A DNA stretch of 64,000 nt from Algoriphagus lutimaris. GTDB taxonomy: Bacteria > Bacteroidota > Bacteroidia > Cytophagales > Cyclobacteriaceae. The notes under the pieces were generated by a model that worked only from the letters and a program-made list of their open reading frames with translations, did no database searches and was not told the origin of the DNA. The stretch lies in the NCBI RefSeq assembly GCF_017051705.1, contig NZ_JAFIDJ010000001.1, positions 1,269,786 through 1,333,785 on the forward strand, written 5' to 3'. The position numbers and the translations under genes were made by a program. Below, one piece after another: positions 8,524 through 17,231 of this stretch (position 1 is its first letter; each line of letters opens with the position of its first letter).

Positions 8524-9498
8524 ATGGCAAGAGTACTGACAGGCATACAGAGTAGCGGGAGACCCCATTTGGGCAACATCCTAGGAGCGATTGTTCCGGC
8601 TATTGAACTGATAAAGCAAAACAAAGAGGAATCCTTCATTTTTATTGCAGATCTTCATTCTTTGACTAGCTCGAAAGATGGAGAGCTCAGAAAACAAAAT
8701 ACCTTAGCAGTTGCCGCTGCTTGGCTGGCATTTGGGCTTGATATTGACAATACGGTTTTCTATCGTCAATCCAGAAGACCGGAAGTTGCTGAATTGACAT
8801 GGTATTTGAGCTGCTTTACTCCGTACCCAATGCTTGCCAATGCGCATAGCTTCAAAGATAAATCAGAAAGACTTTCTGATGTCAATGCAGGACTATTCAC
8901 TTACCCTGTTTTGATGGCATCCGATATTCTTCTTTATTCTGCGGATCTGGTTCCAGTAGGAAAAGATCAGATGCAGCACCTGGAGATGACCAGAGACATC
9001 GCCTCTACTTTCAATCGACTGATGGGAGAGGAAATCTTGACTATCCCGGAAGCTCGAATTGATGAGGTGGTCAAAACTATTCCAGGCACAGATGGACAAA
9101 AGATGAGCAAGTCTTACAATAACTATATTGACATATTTCTTCCGGAGAAAGCCTTGAAAAAGAATGTCAATAGTATTGTGACAGATAGTACGCCACTTGA
9201 GGAACCAAAAGATCCTGACACCTGCAATGTATTCAAGCTATATAGCCTGATTGCTTCAGCTGAACAAACCTTAGAGATGAGAGGTAAGTATCTCGGTGGC
9301 AATTACGGATATGGTCATGCCAAGAAAGAGTTCATGCAATTGATTTTGGATAAATACAGCAAAGAGAGGGAGCTATTCAACTATTACATGGAAAATCCTG
9401 AGGAAGTTGAAAGGAAACTTGCTGCCGGTGAGGAAAAAGCGAAAGCCGTTGGAGATCCTCTTTTAGAAAAAGTAAGAGAAAAATTAGGTTTTAGATAA
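8524..9498 (+). CDS. trpS: tryptophanyl-tRNA synthetase
   Basis: This class I aminoacyl-tRNA synthetase charges tRNA-Trp. The HIGH-type motif is seen as SSGRPHLGNILG close to the N-terminus and the KMSKS loop as GTDGQKMSKSYNN in the second half. The intervening TrpRS features (LYSADLVPVGKDQMQHLE) are intact. From ATG 8524 the length is 324 residues, normal for the bacterial enzyme. The frame upstream to 8479 adds 15 residues that do not fit the family, where the protein begins just before the VLTGIQSSG strand. A strong hairpin terminator follows the stop codon at once. Confidence 0.96.
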   Translation: MARVLTGIQSSGRPHLGNILGAIVPAIELIKQNKEESFIFIADLHSLTSSKDGELRKQNTLAVAAAWLAFGLDIDNTVFYRQSRRPEVAELTWYLSCFTPYPMLANAHSFKDKSERLSDVNAGLFTYPVLMASDILLYSADLVPVGKDQMQHLEMTRDIASTFNRLMGEEILTIPEARIDEVVKTIPGTDGQKMSKSYNNYIDIFLPEKALKKNVNSIVTDSTPLEEPKDPDTCNVFKLYSLIASAEQTLEMRGKYLGGNYGYGHAKKEFMQLILDKYSKERELFNYYMENPEEVERKLAAGEEKAKAVGDPLLEKVREKLGFR

Positions 9499-9499
9499 C

Positions 9500-9530
9500 A
9501 AAAAAGCTGCTTCCAAGAAGCAGCTTTTTT
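9500..9530. terminator. bidirectional terminator between trpS and fabF
   Basis: GCTGCTTC (9506-9513) pairs with GAAGCAGC (9517-9524) across a CAA loop, flanked by six A on the left and six T on the right. The symmetric design should end both the trpS transcript and the convergent fabF transcript. Confidence 0.92.
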
Positions 9531-9532
9531 GT

Positions 9533-10789
9533 CTATTTCTGAAATTCTTTAAATACCACGGAAGCATTATGACCCCCAAAACCAAAGGTATTACTTAGGG
9601 CTACTTTTACCTTTTTCTCCAAAGCCTGCTGACAAACTATTTGGATATCAGCTGGTATTGTTGGGTCCAATTGCTCTGTATTGATAGTAGGTGGTATTAC
9701 ACCTTCATTAATTGCCTTTACACTAAATACCGCTTCAATTGCCCCTGCAGCACCTAATAAATGCCCTGTCATGGATTTTGTAGCGGAAAGGTGCATATTG
9801 TTTTTTTCTCCCTGGCAAAGCTTAGAAATTGCCTTGGTTTCACTTACATCACCCAATGGAGTAGAAGTAGCATGAGCATTGATATAATCTACCTCCTGAA
9901 TAGTTAATCCAGCTTCTTCAATTGCAAACTTCATACAATGATAAGCACCTAAGCCTTCTGGATGAGTTGCCGTCATATGATAGGCATCTGCAGTCATGGC
10001 AGCTCCCACGACCTCTGCATAGATTCTTGCCCCTCTTTTTTTAGCATGCTCATAATCTTCCAAGATCAGAGCTGCTGCACCTTCTCCCATGACAAAACCA
10101 TCTCTATCGATATCAAAAGGCCTGGAAGCGGCTGAAGGGTTATCATTTCGAGTAGACAACGCTTTTAAAGCAGAAAATCCGCCGATTGATGCTTCACTTA
10201 TCGGAGCTTCAGACCCACCTGTTAAAATAACTTTGGCTTTTCCCCATTTGATATAATTGTATGCATCCATGATGGCACTATTAGAGGAGGCACAAGCAGA
10301 GACTGGAGCATAATTAATCCCCATCATCCCATACTTCATAGAAATCAATCCTGAAGCCATATTCCCTAAAAACTTGGGAATTAAAAATGGATTAAACCGA
10401 GGGTTAGAATCATTTTCTACAAACTCCCGCATTTCCTTTTCGAAAGTGTTCAATCCACCTTGGCTGGTTGCCCAAATCACTCCTGCATCAAAGGGAGAAT
10501 CAAGCTTTGAGATATCTAAACCAGCATCCTCCATGGCCTCTCCTGCAGTATACAAACCATATTGGGTATATAAATCAGTTCTTTTGATTTCGTTTCGATC
10601 TAACCTTGAACTAGGGTCAAAATTCTTTATTTCAGCTGCAAATTGAGTTTTGAATTTTTCAGCATTAAAATAAGAAATGGTCGAAGCCCCACTTTTTCCA
10701 TTTTTGGCGCTTTCCCAATTACTGGCAACATCATTTCCTAAGGAGGATAATGCTCCCATACCTGTGATGACTACTCTTCTTGTATTCAT
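9533..10789 (-). CDS. fabF: beta-ketoacyl-ACP synthase II
   Basis: This condensing enzyme elongates acyl-ACP with malonyl-ACP in fatty acid synthesis. The 418-residue chain carries the complete thiolase-fold active site: Cys166 in VSACASSN, His306 in NAHATSTPLGD, Lys338 and His343 in KSMTGHLLGAAGA, plus the NTFGFGGHNAS glycine-rich end. No acyl carrier protein or fabG gene adjoins it, unlike the common acpP-fabF arrangement, so it is an isolated copy here. Additional copies elsewhere in the genome, for example in a flexirubin-type pathway, are possible, but this sequence looks like the housekeeping type. Confidence 0.93.
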   Translation of the reverse strand: MNTRRVVITGMGALSSLGNDVASNWESAKNGKSGASTISYFNAEKFKTQFAAEIKNFDPSSRLDRNEIKRTDLYTQYGLYTAGEAMEDAGLDISKLDSPFDAGVIWATSQGGLNTFEKEMREFVENDSNPRFNPFLIPKFLGNMASGLISMKYGMMGINYAPVSACASSNSAIMDAYNYIKWGKAKVILTGGSEAPISEASIGGFSALKALSTRNDNPSAASRPFDIDRDGFVMGEGAAALILEDYEHAKKRGARIYAEVVGAAMTADAYHMTATHPEGLGAYHCMKFAIEEAGLTIQEVDYINAHATSTPLGDVSETKAISKLCQGEKNNMHLSATKSMTGHLLGAAGAIEAVFSVKAINEGVIPPTINTEQLDPTIPADIQIVCQQALEKKVKVALSNTFGFGGHNASVVFKEFQK

Positions 10790-10835
10790 GGTTCAAATTT
10801 AAACTCTTTTTGTATTTAAGCTTTAGAAAAATGAA

Positions 10836-10857
10836 AAGCCCGGATTTTACCGGGCTT
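10836..10857 (-). terminator. intrinsic terminator after the acidic conserved gene
   Basis: AAGCCCGG (10836-10843) pairs with CCGGGCTT (10850-10857). On the minus strand the hairpin is followed by TTTTCATTTTTC, which fits termination of the gene at 10884-11306 before fabF. Confidence 0.8.
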
Positions 10858-10883
10858 CAAAGCTCTAATTATCAATGATTTGA

Positions 10884-11306
10884 TTATCTACTTCTCCAAA
10901 GTACTTTCAAAGGGTTTCCGTTGATGATCATCAAAAATCTCGCAGGGTTAGGCACTAAAACCAATCTTACATCCTGTCTATCAAATTGATCGGATTCGAT
11001 AGGAACACCCTCTCTTCCGACTACTTCATAACTGACAATTCCTCTGGCATCCGGAAGTAATGGCTTGTATTTGTTAGCTAAATATGCTGTAGGAAGTAAG
11101 ATATCAGTATCAGACTTTAACACTGCATAAATTTTTTCCAATTCTTTTTCTAAGAGTTCTTCATAATCAGCATTGAAATCATCCTCCAAATCATGAAGTT
11201 CCTCTTCCAAATCATCATAATTGGAATCACTATAATCCATTTCTGCCAGTTGATTTCTTTTTTCTACAATTTCGGTGAGCTCTAAATCCAGCTTATCCCA
11301 ATTCAT
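10884..11306 (-). CDS. conserved acidic protein of unknown function
   Basis: A 140-residue protein that I do not recognise by name. Residues 1-65 are very acidic and heptad-like (DDLEEELHDLEDDFNADYEE), suggesting a coiled coil. Residues 65-140 look like a small alpha/beta domain with conserved-looking strands (DILLPTAYLANKYKP, VRLVLVPNPARFLMIING). There is no signal peptide or membrane segment, so it is probably cytoplasmic. It has its own terminator. On the minus strand just upstream a CATCTTTG box could be a promoter, but the match is partial. No function is proposed. Confidence 0.72.
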   Translation of the reverse strand: MNWDKLDLELTEIVEKRNQLAEMDYSDSNYDDLEEELHDLEDDFNADYEELLEKELEKIYAVLKSDTDILLPTAYLANKYKPLLPDARGIVSYEVVGREGVPIESDQFDRQDVRLVLVPNPARFLMIINGNPLKVLWRSR

Positions 11307-11382
11307 TCCTTCTTGATTTTTGGTTTATGAAAACACAAAGATGGGCAATCCCTTTTTTTAAGCAGAACTTATTTGAAAGAAT

Positions 11383-12345
11383 TTAACTAATCAGAAGAAT
11401 TTTTCCATTTCTTCCTGCTTTTTCATAGGCTTTTATCGCCTTCTCAAACTCTTCTAAAGGATATTTTTCTGCAACATCCACCTGAGAAGTATCATTCATT
11501 AAAAACTCAAACACCTTTTGAAATGCTTCATATCGAGCCTCTGATTTCATTTCTGACATTAAACTTGTCAACCAAAACCCTTCAATTCGAAGAGTTTTAA
11601 AAATCATCAATCCACTATTTAGGGGAATATTCTCCAGACTTAAACTTCCAAAAACCATCATCAAACCATTTTTTCTCAAAGAAGCTAAAGCCTTGGCTCC
11701 CAATACACCTCCTACGGCGTCAAAAACAACATGGACTCCTCCATCCGTATTATCCGGAATCACTTTTTGCAGTTTTTCTTTTTCCGTATTAACTACCAGG
11801 TCTGCTCCAATATTCTTCAATAACTTCTTTTGCTCATCATGCCTTACCGTACAAGCTACTTTGATCCCCTTTTTCTTGGCAAGCTGAATAGCAAACTTAC
11901 CAAATGCCGAAGCTCCTGCAGTAATTAACAACCATTCATCAGCTTCCAATCCAGACTTTTCTATCATCAAATAAGCCGTCATTGGGTTCACAATCGCTTG
12001 AGTCGCTACCTCATCTGGCATTCCATCAGGAATAGGAATCAAGGAAGCCTCCGGAAGTGCCAAATATTCTCTCCATGTACCGGTAGTTGAAAATAAGACC
12101 CGAGTTCCTTTAGGCAACTTCGATCCAGTGGATTCCAATACTCCACAGGCTTCAAATCCCGCACTACTTGGAAATTTTGGTTGAATACCATATAACCCTT
12201 GAATAAACATCATGTCAGCAGGGTTGATATTCCTTGCGGTAACTTTTACCAGAACTTCACCTTCTCCTGGAGTTGGAACAGGAGCATCTTTCAACTTTAA
12301 TACTTCCAAGGGCTTACCTGTTTGTTCGAATATGACTTCTTTCAT
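11383..12345 (-). CDS. medium-chain dehydrogenase/reductase, quinone or enoyl reductase type
   Basis: A 320-residue MDR protein without the structural zinc-binding cysteines of classical alcohol dehydrogenases. It keeps the N-terminal GroES-like barrel (PTPGEGEVLVKVTARNINPAD), the substrate-side PSSAGFEACGV segment, and a Rossmann fold with nucleotide loop LLITAGASAFGKFAIQLAK. This arrangement matches zinc-free NADPH quinone oxidoreductases and mitochondrial-type 2-enoyl reductases. The protein has no signal peptide. It is divergent from an SDR gene across 116 bases; there is no evidence they act on the same substrate. Confidence 0.85.
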   Translation of the reverse strand: MKEVIFEQTGKPLEVLKLKDAPVPTPGEGEVLVKVTARNINPADMMFIQGLYGIQPKFPSSAGFEACGVLESTGSKLPKGTRVLFSTTGTWREYLALPEASLIPIPDGMPDEVATQAIVNPMTAYLMIEKSGLEADEWLLITAGASAFGKFAIQLAKKKGIKVACTVRHDEQKKLLKNIGADLVVNTEKEKLQKVIPDNTDGGVHVVFDAVGGVLGAKALASLRKNGLMMVFGSLSLENIPLNSGLMIFKTLRIEGFWLTSLMSEMKSEARYEAFQKVFEFLMNDTSQVDVAEKYPLEEFEKAIKAYEKAGRNGKILLIS

Positions 12346-12461
12346 AAGGATATGGGTTTAATTCAATTATTTTTTAATAAATCTATCGATATATTCCCGT
12401 CCTATGGCTCTCAACTCCCATTTTTTTATAACTTAAGGTTTACTCTAAAACCTCTCAAACT

Positions 12462-13229
12462 ATGGATTTATCAAAGGTTTTTTCTCTAGATGGAAAAGTT
12501 GCTTTAATTACAGGGGCAAGTAAAGGGATAGGCCTTACTATCGCTGAATTTTTTGCTGCTGCAGGTGCAAAAGTGGTACTGAGCAGCAGGAAGCAGGATA
12601 AATTAGATGAAGAAGCCACCCGATTAAAAAGTAAAGGGTATGAAGCCACGGGGATTGCCTGTAATGTGGGAAATATGGATGAACTTCCACTATTGGTAGA
12701 TAAAACCGTTGCCATTTATGGTCAGTTGGATATTTTGGTAAACAATGCCGGAACCAACCCGGTTTTTGGGCCTATCCATGAAACGAGTTTGGAAGCTTTT
12801 GATAAAATCATGGATGTGAATGTCAAAGCTGCTTTTGCTCTTTGTAATCTTTGCTTTCCCCATCTTAGAAAATCCTCTTCCGGATCAGTAATCAATATTA
12901 GTTCCATAGGAGCTATTTCTCCCGAACCAGGTTTGGGAGTATATAGCATCAGTAAAGCCGCATTGGTTTCCTTGACCAAGGTATTTGCAAGGGAATGGGG
13001 AGATTCCAAAATTCGGGTCAATGCCATCTGTCCAGGTATCATACAGACTAAGTTTTCTGAACCGCTTTGGAGTAATGAAAAAATAATGGCCTATATGATG
13101 AAACAATTGGCCATCAAAAGACTGGGGACTACAGATGAGATTGCAGCTTTAGCTTTATTCCTAGCAGCTCCAGGCTCCTCCTATACAACGGGTTCTATCA
13201 TTACTGCCGATGGAGGCTTTACCATTTAA
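12462..13229 (+). CDS. short-chain dehydrogenase/reductase
   Basis: A classical 255-residue SDR. The cofactor loop TGASKGIGL, the NNAG motif (LVNNAGTNP), the catalytic Ser in INISSIGA, and Tyr and Lys in YSISKAALVSL are all intact. SSRKQ after the second strand suggests NADP(H) preference. It most resembles DHRS4-type carbonyl reductases and 3-oxoacyl-reductase-like enzymes, but the substrate cannot be set from sequence. Its stop codon lies one base from the stop of the convergent trmB gene, with no strong terminator between them. Confidence 0.88.
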   Translation: MDLSKVFSLDGKVALITGASKGIGLTIAEFFAAAGAKVVLSSRKQDKLDEEATRLKSKGYEATGIACNVGNMDELPLLVDKTVAIYGQLDILVNNAGTNPVFGPIHETSLEAFDKIMDVNVKAAFALCNLCFPHLRKSSSGSVINISSIGAISPEPGLGVYSISKAALVSLTKVFAREWGDSKIRVNAICPGIIQTKFSEPLWSNEKIMAYMMKQLAIKRLGTTDEIAALALFLAAPGSSYTTGSIITADGGFTI

Positions 13230-13230
13230 C

Positions 13231-13893
13231 TTAATCCTTAAATTGGAATTTTAAGTATTTGATCTTTTCTCCCTTTTCTGAAAACATCTTCTCATAACGG
13301 GTTTGAATTCCCAAATGGTCATTTTTCCATTCTGATTCATAGAAATCATGGGTAAAACCCAATAGATTGATGTCCTCCCTTTCTTGAAAAAGGGCTAATG
13401 AGTAATCAAACAAGCCTGTATTATCGGTTTTAAAATGAACCGTACCTCCTTTTTTCAATAGGGGTTTATACATTTCTAGAAATCTAGGAGAAGTTAATCT
13501 TCTTTTCTCATCCCCATCTCTAGGAAAGGGATCAGGAAATGTGATCCAAAGTTCAGATATCTCTCCTTCTGCAAAAAATCTATCTAATAGCTCAATTTGG
13601 GTTCGTAGAAACGCTACATTATGAATACCTTCAGCCGTTGCGGTGGAACTTCCTTTCCAGATTCTGCTTCCTTTAATATCTACACCTATAAAGTTTTGGT
13701 CTTTAAATACTCTTCCCAAACCCACTGTAAATTCACCTCTTCCACAGGCTAATTCTACCACAACAGGGTTTGAATTCTTAAACTGGAACTCATTCCAATT
13801 TCCCTTGATGGATTCAAAAATTGGTTTTCCATCTTGAATTACATTTGGGTTCTCTTCATTTTCCTTGAAGCGAACAAGTTTTTTTCTGCTCAT
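13231..13893 (-). CDS. trmB: tRNA (guanine-N7)-methyltransferase
   Basis: This SAM-dependent enzyme methylates G46 in the variable loop of tRNAs. The 220-residue chain has the SAM-binding loop VELACGRGEFTVGLG, the acidic strand GVDIKGSRIW, and the family signature WITFPDPFPRDGDEKRRL. The C-terminal YEKMFSEKGEKIKYLKF also fits TrmB. It directly follows folC with no intervening base, as the last gene of the long minus-strand cluster, so it is probably carried on the same transcript. The product is cytoplasmic. Confidence 0.94.
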   Translation of the reverse strand: MSRKKLVRFKENEENPNVIQDGKPIFESIKGNWNEFQFKNSNPVVVELACGRGEFTVGLGRVFKDQNFIGVDIKGSRIWKGSSTATAEGIHNVAFLRTQIELLDRFFAEGEISELWITFPDPFPRDGDEKRRLTSPRFLEMYKPLLKKGGTVHFKTDNTGLFDYSLALFQEREDINLLGFTHDFYESEWKNDHLGIQTRYEKMFSEKGEKIKYLKFQFKD

Positions 13894-15180
13894 TTATAGG
13901 TCTTCGATTTCCGCGACCACAAAAGTACTCCCTCCGATAAAAATCAGGTCATTTTTCGCAGCATTTTTTCTCGTGAATTCTAAGGCTTCATTAATATCTG
14001 GGATTATTTCTCCCTTCAATCCCAATTCCAAAGCTTTCTCAGCTAGTAAATTTGCTTTCATAGCCCTTGGAATAATAGCTTCACAAAAAACATAATTCGC
14101 CTTTTTTGGCAACATCGATAGAACTTTGGAAACATCCTTATCCTGAACCATTCCAAGTACCATCCAAAGTTGGGAAAACTCATAGCTTTTCAGTTGCTCC
14201 AAAATTTCTTGGATTCCTGATTCATTATGTCCTGTATCACAGATAGTCAATGGTTGTTCTCCCAATATTTGCCATCTCCCTTTTAGACCCGTTTGAGTAG
14301 TAACGGTCTTTAGACCTTCTAAAATAGTCGATTGACTAAGTTCCCATCCTAAGTCATTCATTTGTGAAACTGTCTCTAGAATACCAGGTAGATTAAAGCG
14401 TTGGTAATTCCCTAATAGGTCAAGTTGAACCTCAAATGAATTGTCTTTAGTATCTATTTGATAAGTTGCCAATCCAAAGATTGCCTCTTTCTTGTGAACC
14501 TTCCACAAATCATCCGCAAAAAAGATTGGGGAAGAAGTACTATTTGCCTTTTCAACAAAAACTGGTTTTGTTTCAGGTTGAGTCTGAGAAATTACTACCG
14601 GAATCCCATTTTTAATGATCCCTGCCTTTTCTCCCGCTATCTGAGGTAAGGTATTTCCTAAAAATTGCATATGGTCAAAACCAATATTGGTAATTACGGA
14701 AACTTCAGGTCTGATAACATTGGTACTATCAAACTTCCCTCCCATACCTACTTCAATGATAGCAATATCTATCTTTTCTAACGCAAAATACCAAAAGGCC
14801 ATGCCAACGGTCATTTCAAAGAAACTAGGTTTTAACTCTTCTAAAAAGTCCTGATTGTCTGCTACAAATTGAACAACCTTATCCTCTGGAATCTCCAATC
14901 CATCTATCCTAATTCGTTCTGTAAAGGATTTTAGGTGTGGGGAAGTATAAAGTCCTGTTTTATATCCTGCAGCTTGGAAAATGGAAGCTAAAGAATGCGA
15001 AGTACTTCCCTTTCCATTGGTTCCTGCTACATGTATGGATTTAAATTTCTTTTCAGGATGCCCAAGATGGGCACATAATGCGATTGTATTACTTAAGTCT
15101 TTTTTGAAAGCTGTAGCTCCTACCCTTTGGAACATGGGTAAGGCATTGAACAGGTAGTCCAGCGTCTCCTGATAGTTCAT
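13894..15180 (-). CDS. folC: folylpolyglutamate synthase / dihydrofolate synthase
   Basis: A Mur-ligase family enzyme that adds glutamate to folates. The ATP loop GTNGKGS is at residues 53-59, followed by TGLYTSPHLKSFTERIRI and the central IEVGMGGKFDSTNV block, and the C-terminal domain holds CDTGHNESGI. At 428 residues it is the normal size. It sits between the TonB-like gene (3-base gap) and trmB (no gap). Linkage of folC to exbB/exbD/tonB genes recurs in Bacteroidota to my knowledge; the reason is unclear. Confidence 0.94.
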   Translation of the reverse strand: MNYQETLDYLFNALPMFQRVGATAFKKDLSNTIALCAHLGHPEKKFKSIHVAGTNGKGSTSHSLASIFQAAGYKTGLYTSPHLKSFTERIRIDGLEIPEDKVVQFVADNQDFLEELKPSFFEMTVGMAFWYFALEKIDIAIIEVGMGGKFDSTNVIRPEVSVITNIGFDHMQFLGNTLPQIAGEKAGIIKNGIPVVISQTQPETKPVFVEKANSTSSPIFFADDLWKVHKKEAIFGLATYQIDTKDNSFEVQLDLLGNYQRFNLPGILETVSQMNDLGWELSQSTILEGLKTVTTQTGLKGRWQILGEQPLTICDTGHNESGIQEILEQLKSYEFSQLWMVLGMVQDKDVSKVLSMLPKKANYVFCEAIIPRAMKANLLAEKALELGLKGEIIPDINEALEFTRKNAAKNDLIFIGGSTFVVAEIEDL

Positions 15181-15183
15181 GGA

Positions 15184-16143
15184 TCAGTCCACTTTGATAA
15201 TGAAGGTGATTTTTCCTGTGGAGAAGTCAGCAGCAGCTCCCCCTTGTTTTTTAAATGAAATCTGGTTTACAACTTGTCTGTAATAAGCAAGCACTTCATT
15301 AGACACATTGTATTCCAATGGAACTGCCTGAACTACACGTCCTGCATCATCCACGGTAATTTTAAATACTATTCGACCATTTCTAGTGGAAACACGATCG
15401 TTGATATTGGGTCTATTTCCAAACTCCCACCCTGCAAGGTCTAGGCTTACTCCATTACCTGGATTGGTCCCTTTCCCACTACCTGTTCCCATGATAGCTC
15501 TACCATCCACCGTTCCTTTAGGGTCCCCTTCATCACCTTTTTCATTGGAGGAGCCTTGAGCACCACCTGATGCAGGCGTAGTGCCCTTACCTGAAGTTCC
15601 TCCAGCTCCAAAAATAGCTCGTTGATCTACCTTTGGTTTTTCAGGCGCCTTCTGCGTGGTTTCCTCTGCTTCCGCCTTAGCCGGTGTAGTCACTGTCTTT
15701 GCAGGTTCCGTTTTAGCGGGTTCTGGTTTCTTTGAAGGTTCTGTTGCTTTCTCTTCTCCTTTGATGGGAGAAGGTTTAGTGGTCACCGCTTTATTAATCG
15801 CTGGTTGAGTTTGTGCTTTTGGTTTAGCAACCTCTGTTTTAGGGCTTGGAGTAGGTGTAGCAGGCTTGGTAACTGCTTTCTCGGCAATTTCTCCTGGAGC
15901 AGCAGCTTCTTTTACAGGAGTAGGTATTTCGGAGGGTGCATTTGGGCTGTCTCTCTCCCCTGATCCTGTAGGGGTAAAACCTAAATTCAATTCCAAACCA
16001 AAACTAGGAAGCGGTGGTACAGGTTGTTTCCAAACCACAATAAAGTAGAATGCAATCAATAGCAAAGCATTAAAGACAATGGTTATTATCCATGCCCTTT
16101 TCTTGCTTTGTGATTCTTCTTTATCTGCGTCCCAGTACTGCAT
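15184..16143 (-). CDS. TonB/TolA-like energy transducer
   Basis: A single N-terminal membrane segment (WIITIVFNALLLIAFYFIVV, about residues 18-37) is followed by a long linker rich in Pro, Lys, Thr and Ala (about 60-180), then a Gly-rich region and a small C-terminal domain from about 230 with RISFK-like strands (NGRIVFKITVDDAGRVVQ). This is the layout of TonB and TolA proteins, which link inner-membrane ExbB/ExbD or TolQ/TolR motors to the outer membrane. It lies 3 bases after exbD. The C-terminal domain lacks the classic YPxxA motif, so TolA-like function is as likely as TonB. Confidence 0.84.
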   Translation of the reverse strand: MQYWDADKEESQSKKRAWIITIVFNALLLIAFYFIVVWKQPVPPLPSFGLELNLGFTPTGSGERDSPNAPSEIPTPVKEAAAPGEIAEKAVTKPATPTPSPKTEVAKPKAQTQPAINKAVTTKPSPIKGEEKATEPSKKPEPAKTEPAKTVTTPAKAEAEETTQKAPEKPKVDQRAIFGAGGTSGKGTTPASGGAQGSSNEKGDEGDPKGTVDGRAIMGTGSGKGTNPGNGVSLDLAGWEFGNRPNINDRVSTRNGRIVFKITVDDAGRVVQAVPLEYNVSNEVLAYYRQVVNQISFKKQGGAAADFSTGKITFIIKVD

Positions 16144-16146
16144 TAT

Positions 16147-16536
16147 TTAAAATGGTTTAGTAGCGATAGAGACATTCGCTTCCAATCCGGCAGCAATACC
16201 CCCAATTTCAACTAAGTATTCAACAGGTACTTCCTTATCGATATGCAACACCACCTGCCCTTTCTTATCCTTCAATAAGGTCGTTAATTCGGCTTTAATA
16301 TTTTCTCTCGGAACGATCTTATCATTTACCGAGTATTTAAAGTCCTTTGTTATTGTAACGGAAACTTCCTGCATGACGATGTCTGAAGTCTCGCTAGAAG
16401 GTAAATTGACCGGCAAACCTGAAGGAGTAATAAAAGAGGATGTAAGCATAAAGAAGATCAATAACAGAAATATAATATCTGTCATGGAAGACATGCTGAA
16501 TGCAGGATCAACTTTATTTTTAGACTGTAATCCCAT
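16147..16536 (-). CDS. exbD: ExbD/TolR-type proton channel subunit
   Basis: A 129-residue protein with a short cytoplasmic start, one membrane helix (DIIFLLLIFFMLTSSFI, residues 20-36) and a periplasmic domain. Asp20 at the head of the helix matches the proton-relay aspartate of ExbD and TolR. Behind the helix comes the typical GLPVNLPSSE segment and a C-terminal QVVLHIDKEVPVEYL strand-helix. It partners ExbB to convert the proton gradient into force on the TonB-like protein. One base separates it from exbB. Confidence 0.92.
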   Translation of the reverse strand: MGLQSKNKVDPAFSMSSMTDIIFLLLIFFMLTSSFITPSGLPVNLPSSETSDIVMQEVSVTITKDFKYSVNDKIVPRENIKAELTTLLKDKKGQVVLHIDKEVPVEYLVEIGGIAAGLEANVSIATKPF

Positions 16537-16537
16537 C

Positions 16538-17230
16538 TTATTTATCTTGTAGTAAATCGATGAACTCCACGGTAGTATATTCCATACTATGAACCAACTT
16601 GGACACCTGAGAAACCAGGTAGTTGTACCCTAAATAAGCGATAATACCTACAACCAACCCAGCTGCAGTAGTAATCATTGCCTCATATATCCCCTCTGAC
16701 AACAATTTTGGAGAAACCATGCCTTCTTCTTGAGCGATCGCGATAAAAGCTTGGATCATCCCAGCAACCGTACCCAAGAAACCAATCATTGGGGCAGCAC
16801 CTGAAACGGTTGCCAAAAGATTGAGGTTCTTCTCTAATTTATAAATCTCAATTTTCCCCACATTCTCAATAGAAACCTCAATGTTTTTCAAGGGGCTTCC
16901 TATTCGCTCTATACCCTTCGCAATCATGTTAGCTACCGGCGTTTGTTCACTTGCACAAAGCATTTTTGCCTTTTCTATTTTGCCTCCTTGAACCAATACC
17001 CTAATCTGATCCATTAAAGAAGTTGGAGTTTTAGAAGCCTTTTTCAGGGTAATCAATCGTTCAAAGAATATGAAGATTGCCAAAATAAAGAGCAGGTAAA
17101 GGGGGACCATCATGTAGCCTCCTTTGATCAAAAGATCTAATAAACCGATACTTTCTTTTGTAGCGCCTTCCGCAAGGCTGTCCGCTGCTGCCAGTGAATC
17201 GGCAACAGAAAGGGTTTGAAGTAGAATCAT
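16538..17230 (-). CDS. exbB: ExbB/TolQ/MotA-type proton channel subunit
   Basis: A 230-residue inner-membrane protein with three predicted helices: VPLYLLFILAIFIFFERL near residue 41, LATVSGAAPMIGFLGTVAGM near 135, and AMITTAAGLVVGIIAYLGY near 190. The GTVAGMIQAF segment and the following AM.TTAAGL.VGI block are the MotA/TolQ/ExbB signature. The N-terminal 30 residues are acidic and probably periplasmic. It starts directly after the SPOR gene and overlaps the design of a Tol/Ton motor with exbD and the TonB-like gene. Confidence 0.93.
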   Translation of the reverse strand: MILLQTLSVADSLAAADSLAEGATKESIGLLDLLIKGGYMMVPLYLLFILAIFIFFERLITLKKASKTPTSLMDQIRVLVQGGKIEKAKMLCASEQTPVANMIAKGIERIGSPLKNIEVSIENVGKIEIYKLEKNLNLLATVSGAAPMIGFLGTVAGMIQAFIAIAQEEGMVSPKLLSEGIYEAMITTAAGLVVGIIAYLGYNYLVSQVSKLVHSMEYTTVEFIDLLQDK

Positions 17231-17231
17231 A

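Noticed and set aside
10790-10835. A perfect TAnnTTTG box (TAAATTTG) just before fabF
   Set aside because: It lies about 5 bases from the ATG and has no -33 partner at a workable distance, so transcription would start inside the coding region.
13230-13260. Near-palindrome CTTAAATTGG / AATTTTAAG between the convergent SDR and trmB genes
   Set aside because: AT-only pairing and no T-tract; it cannot be called a terminator.
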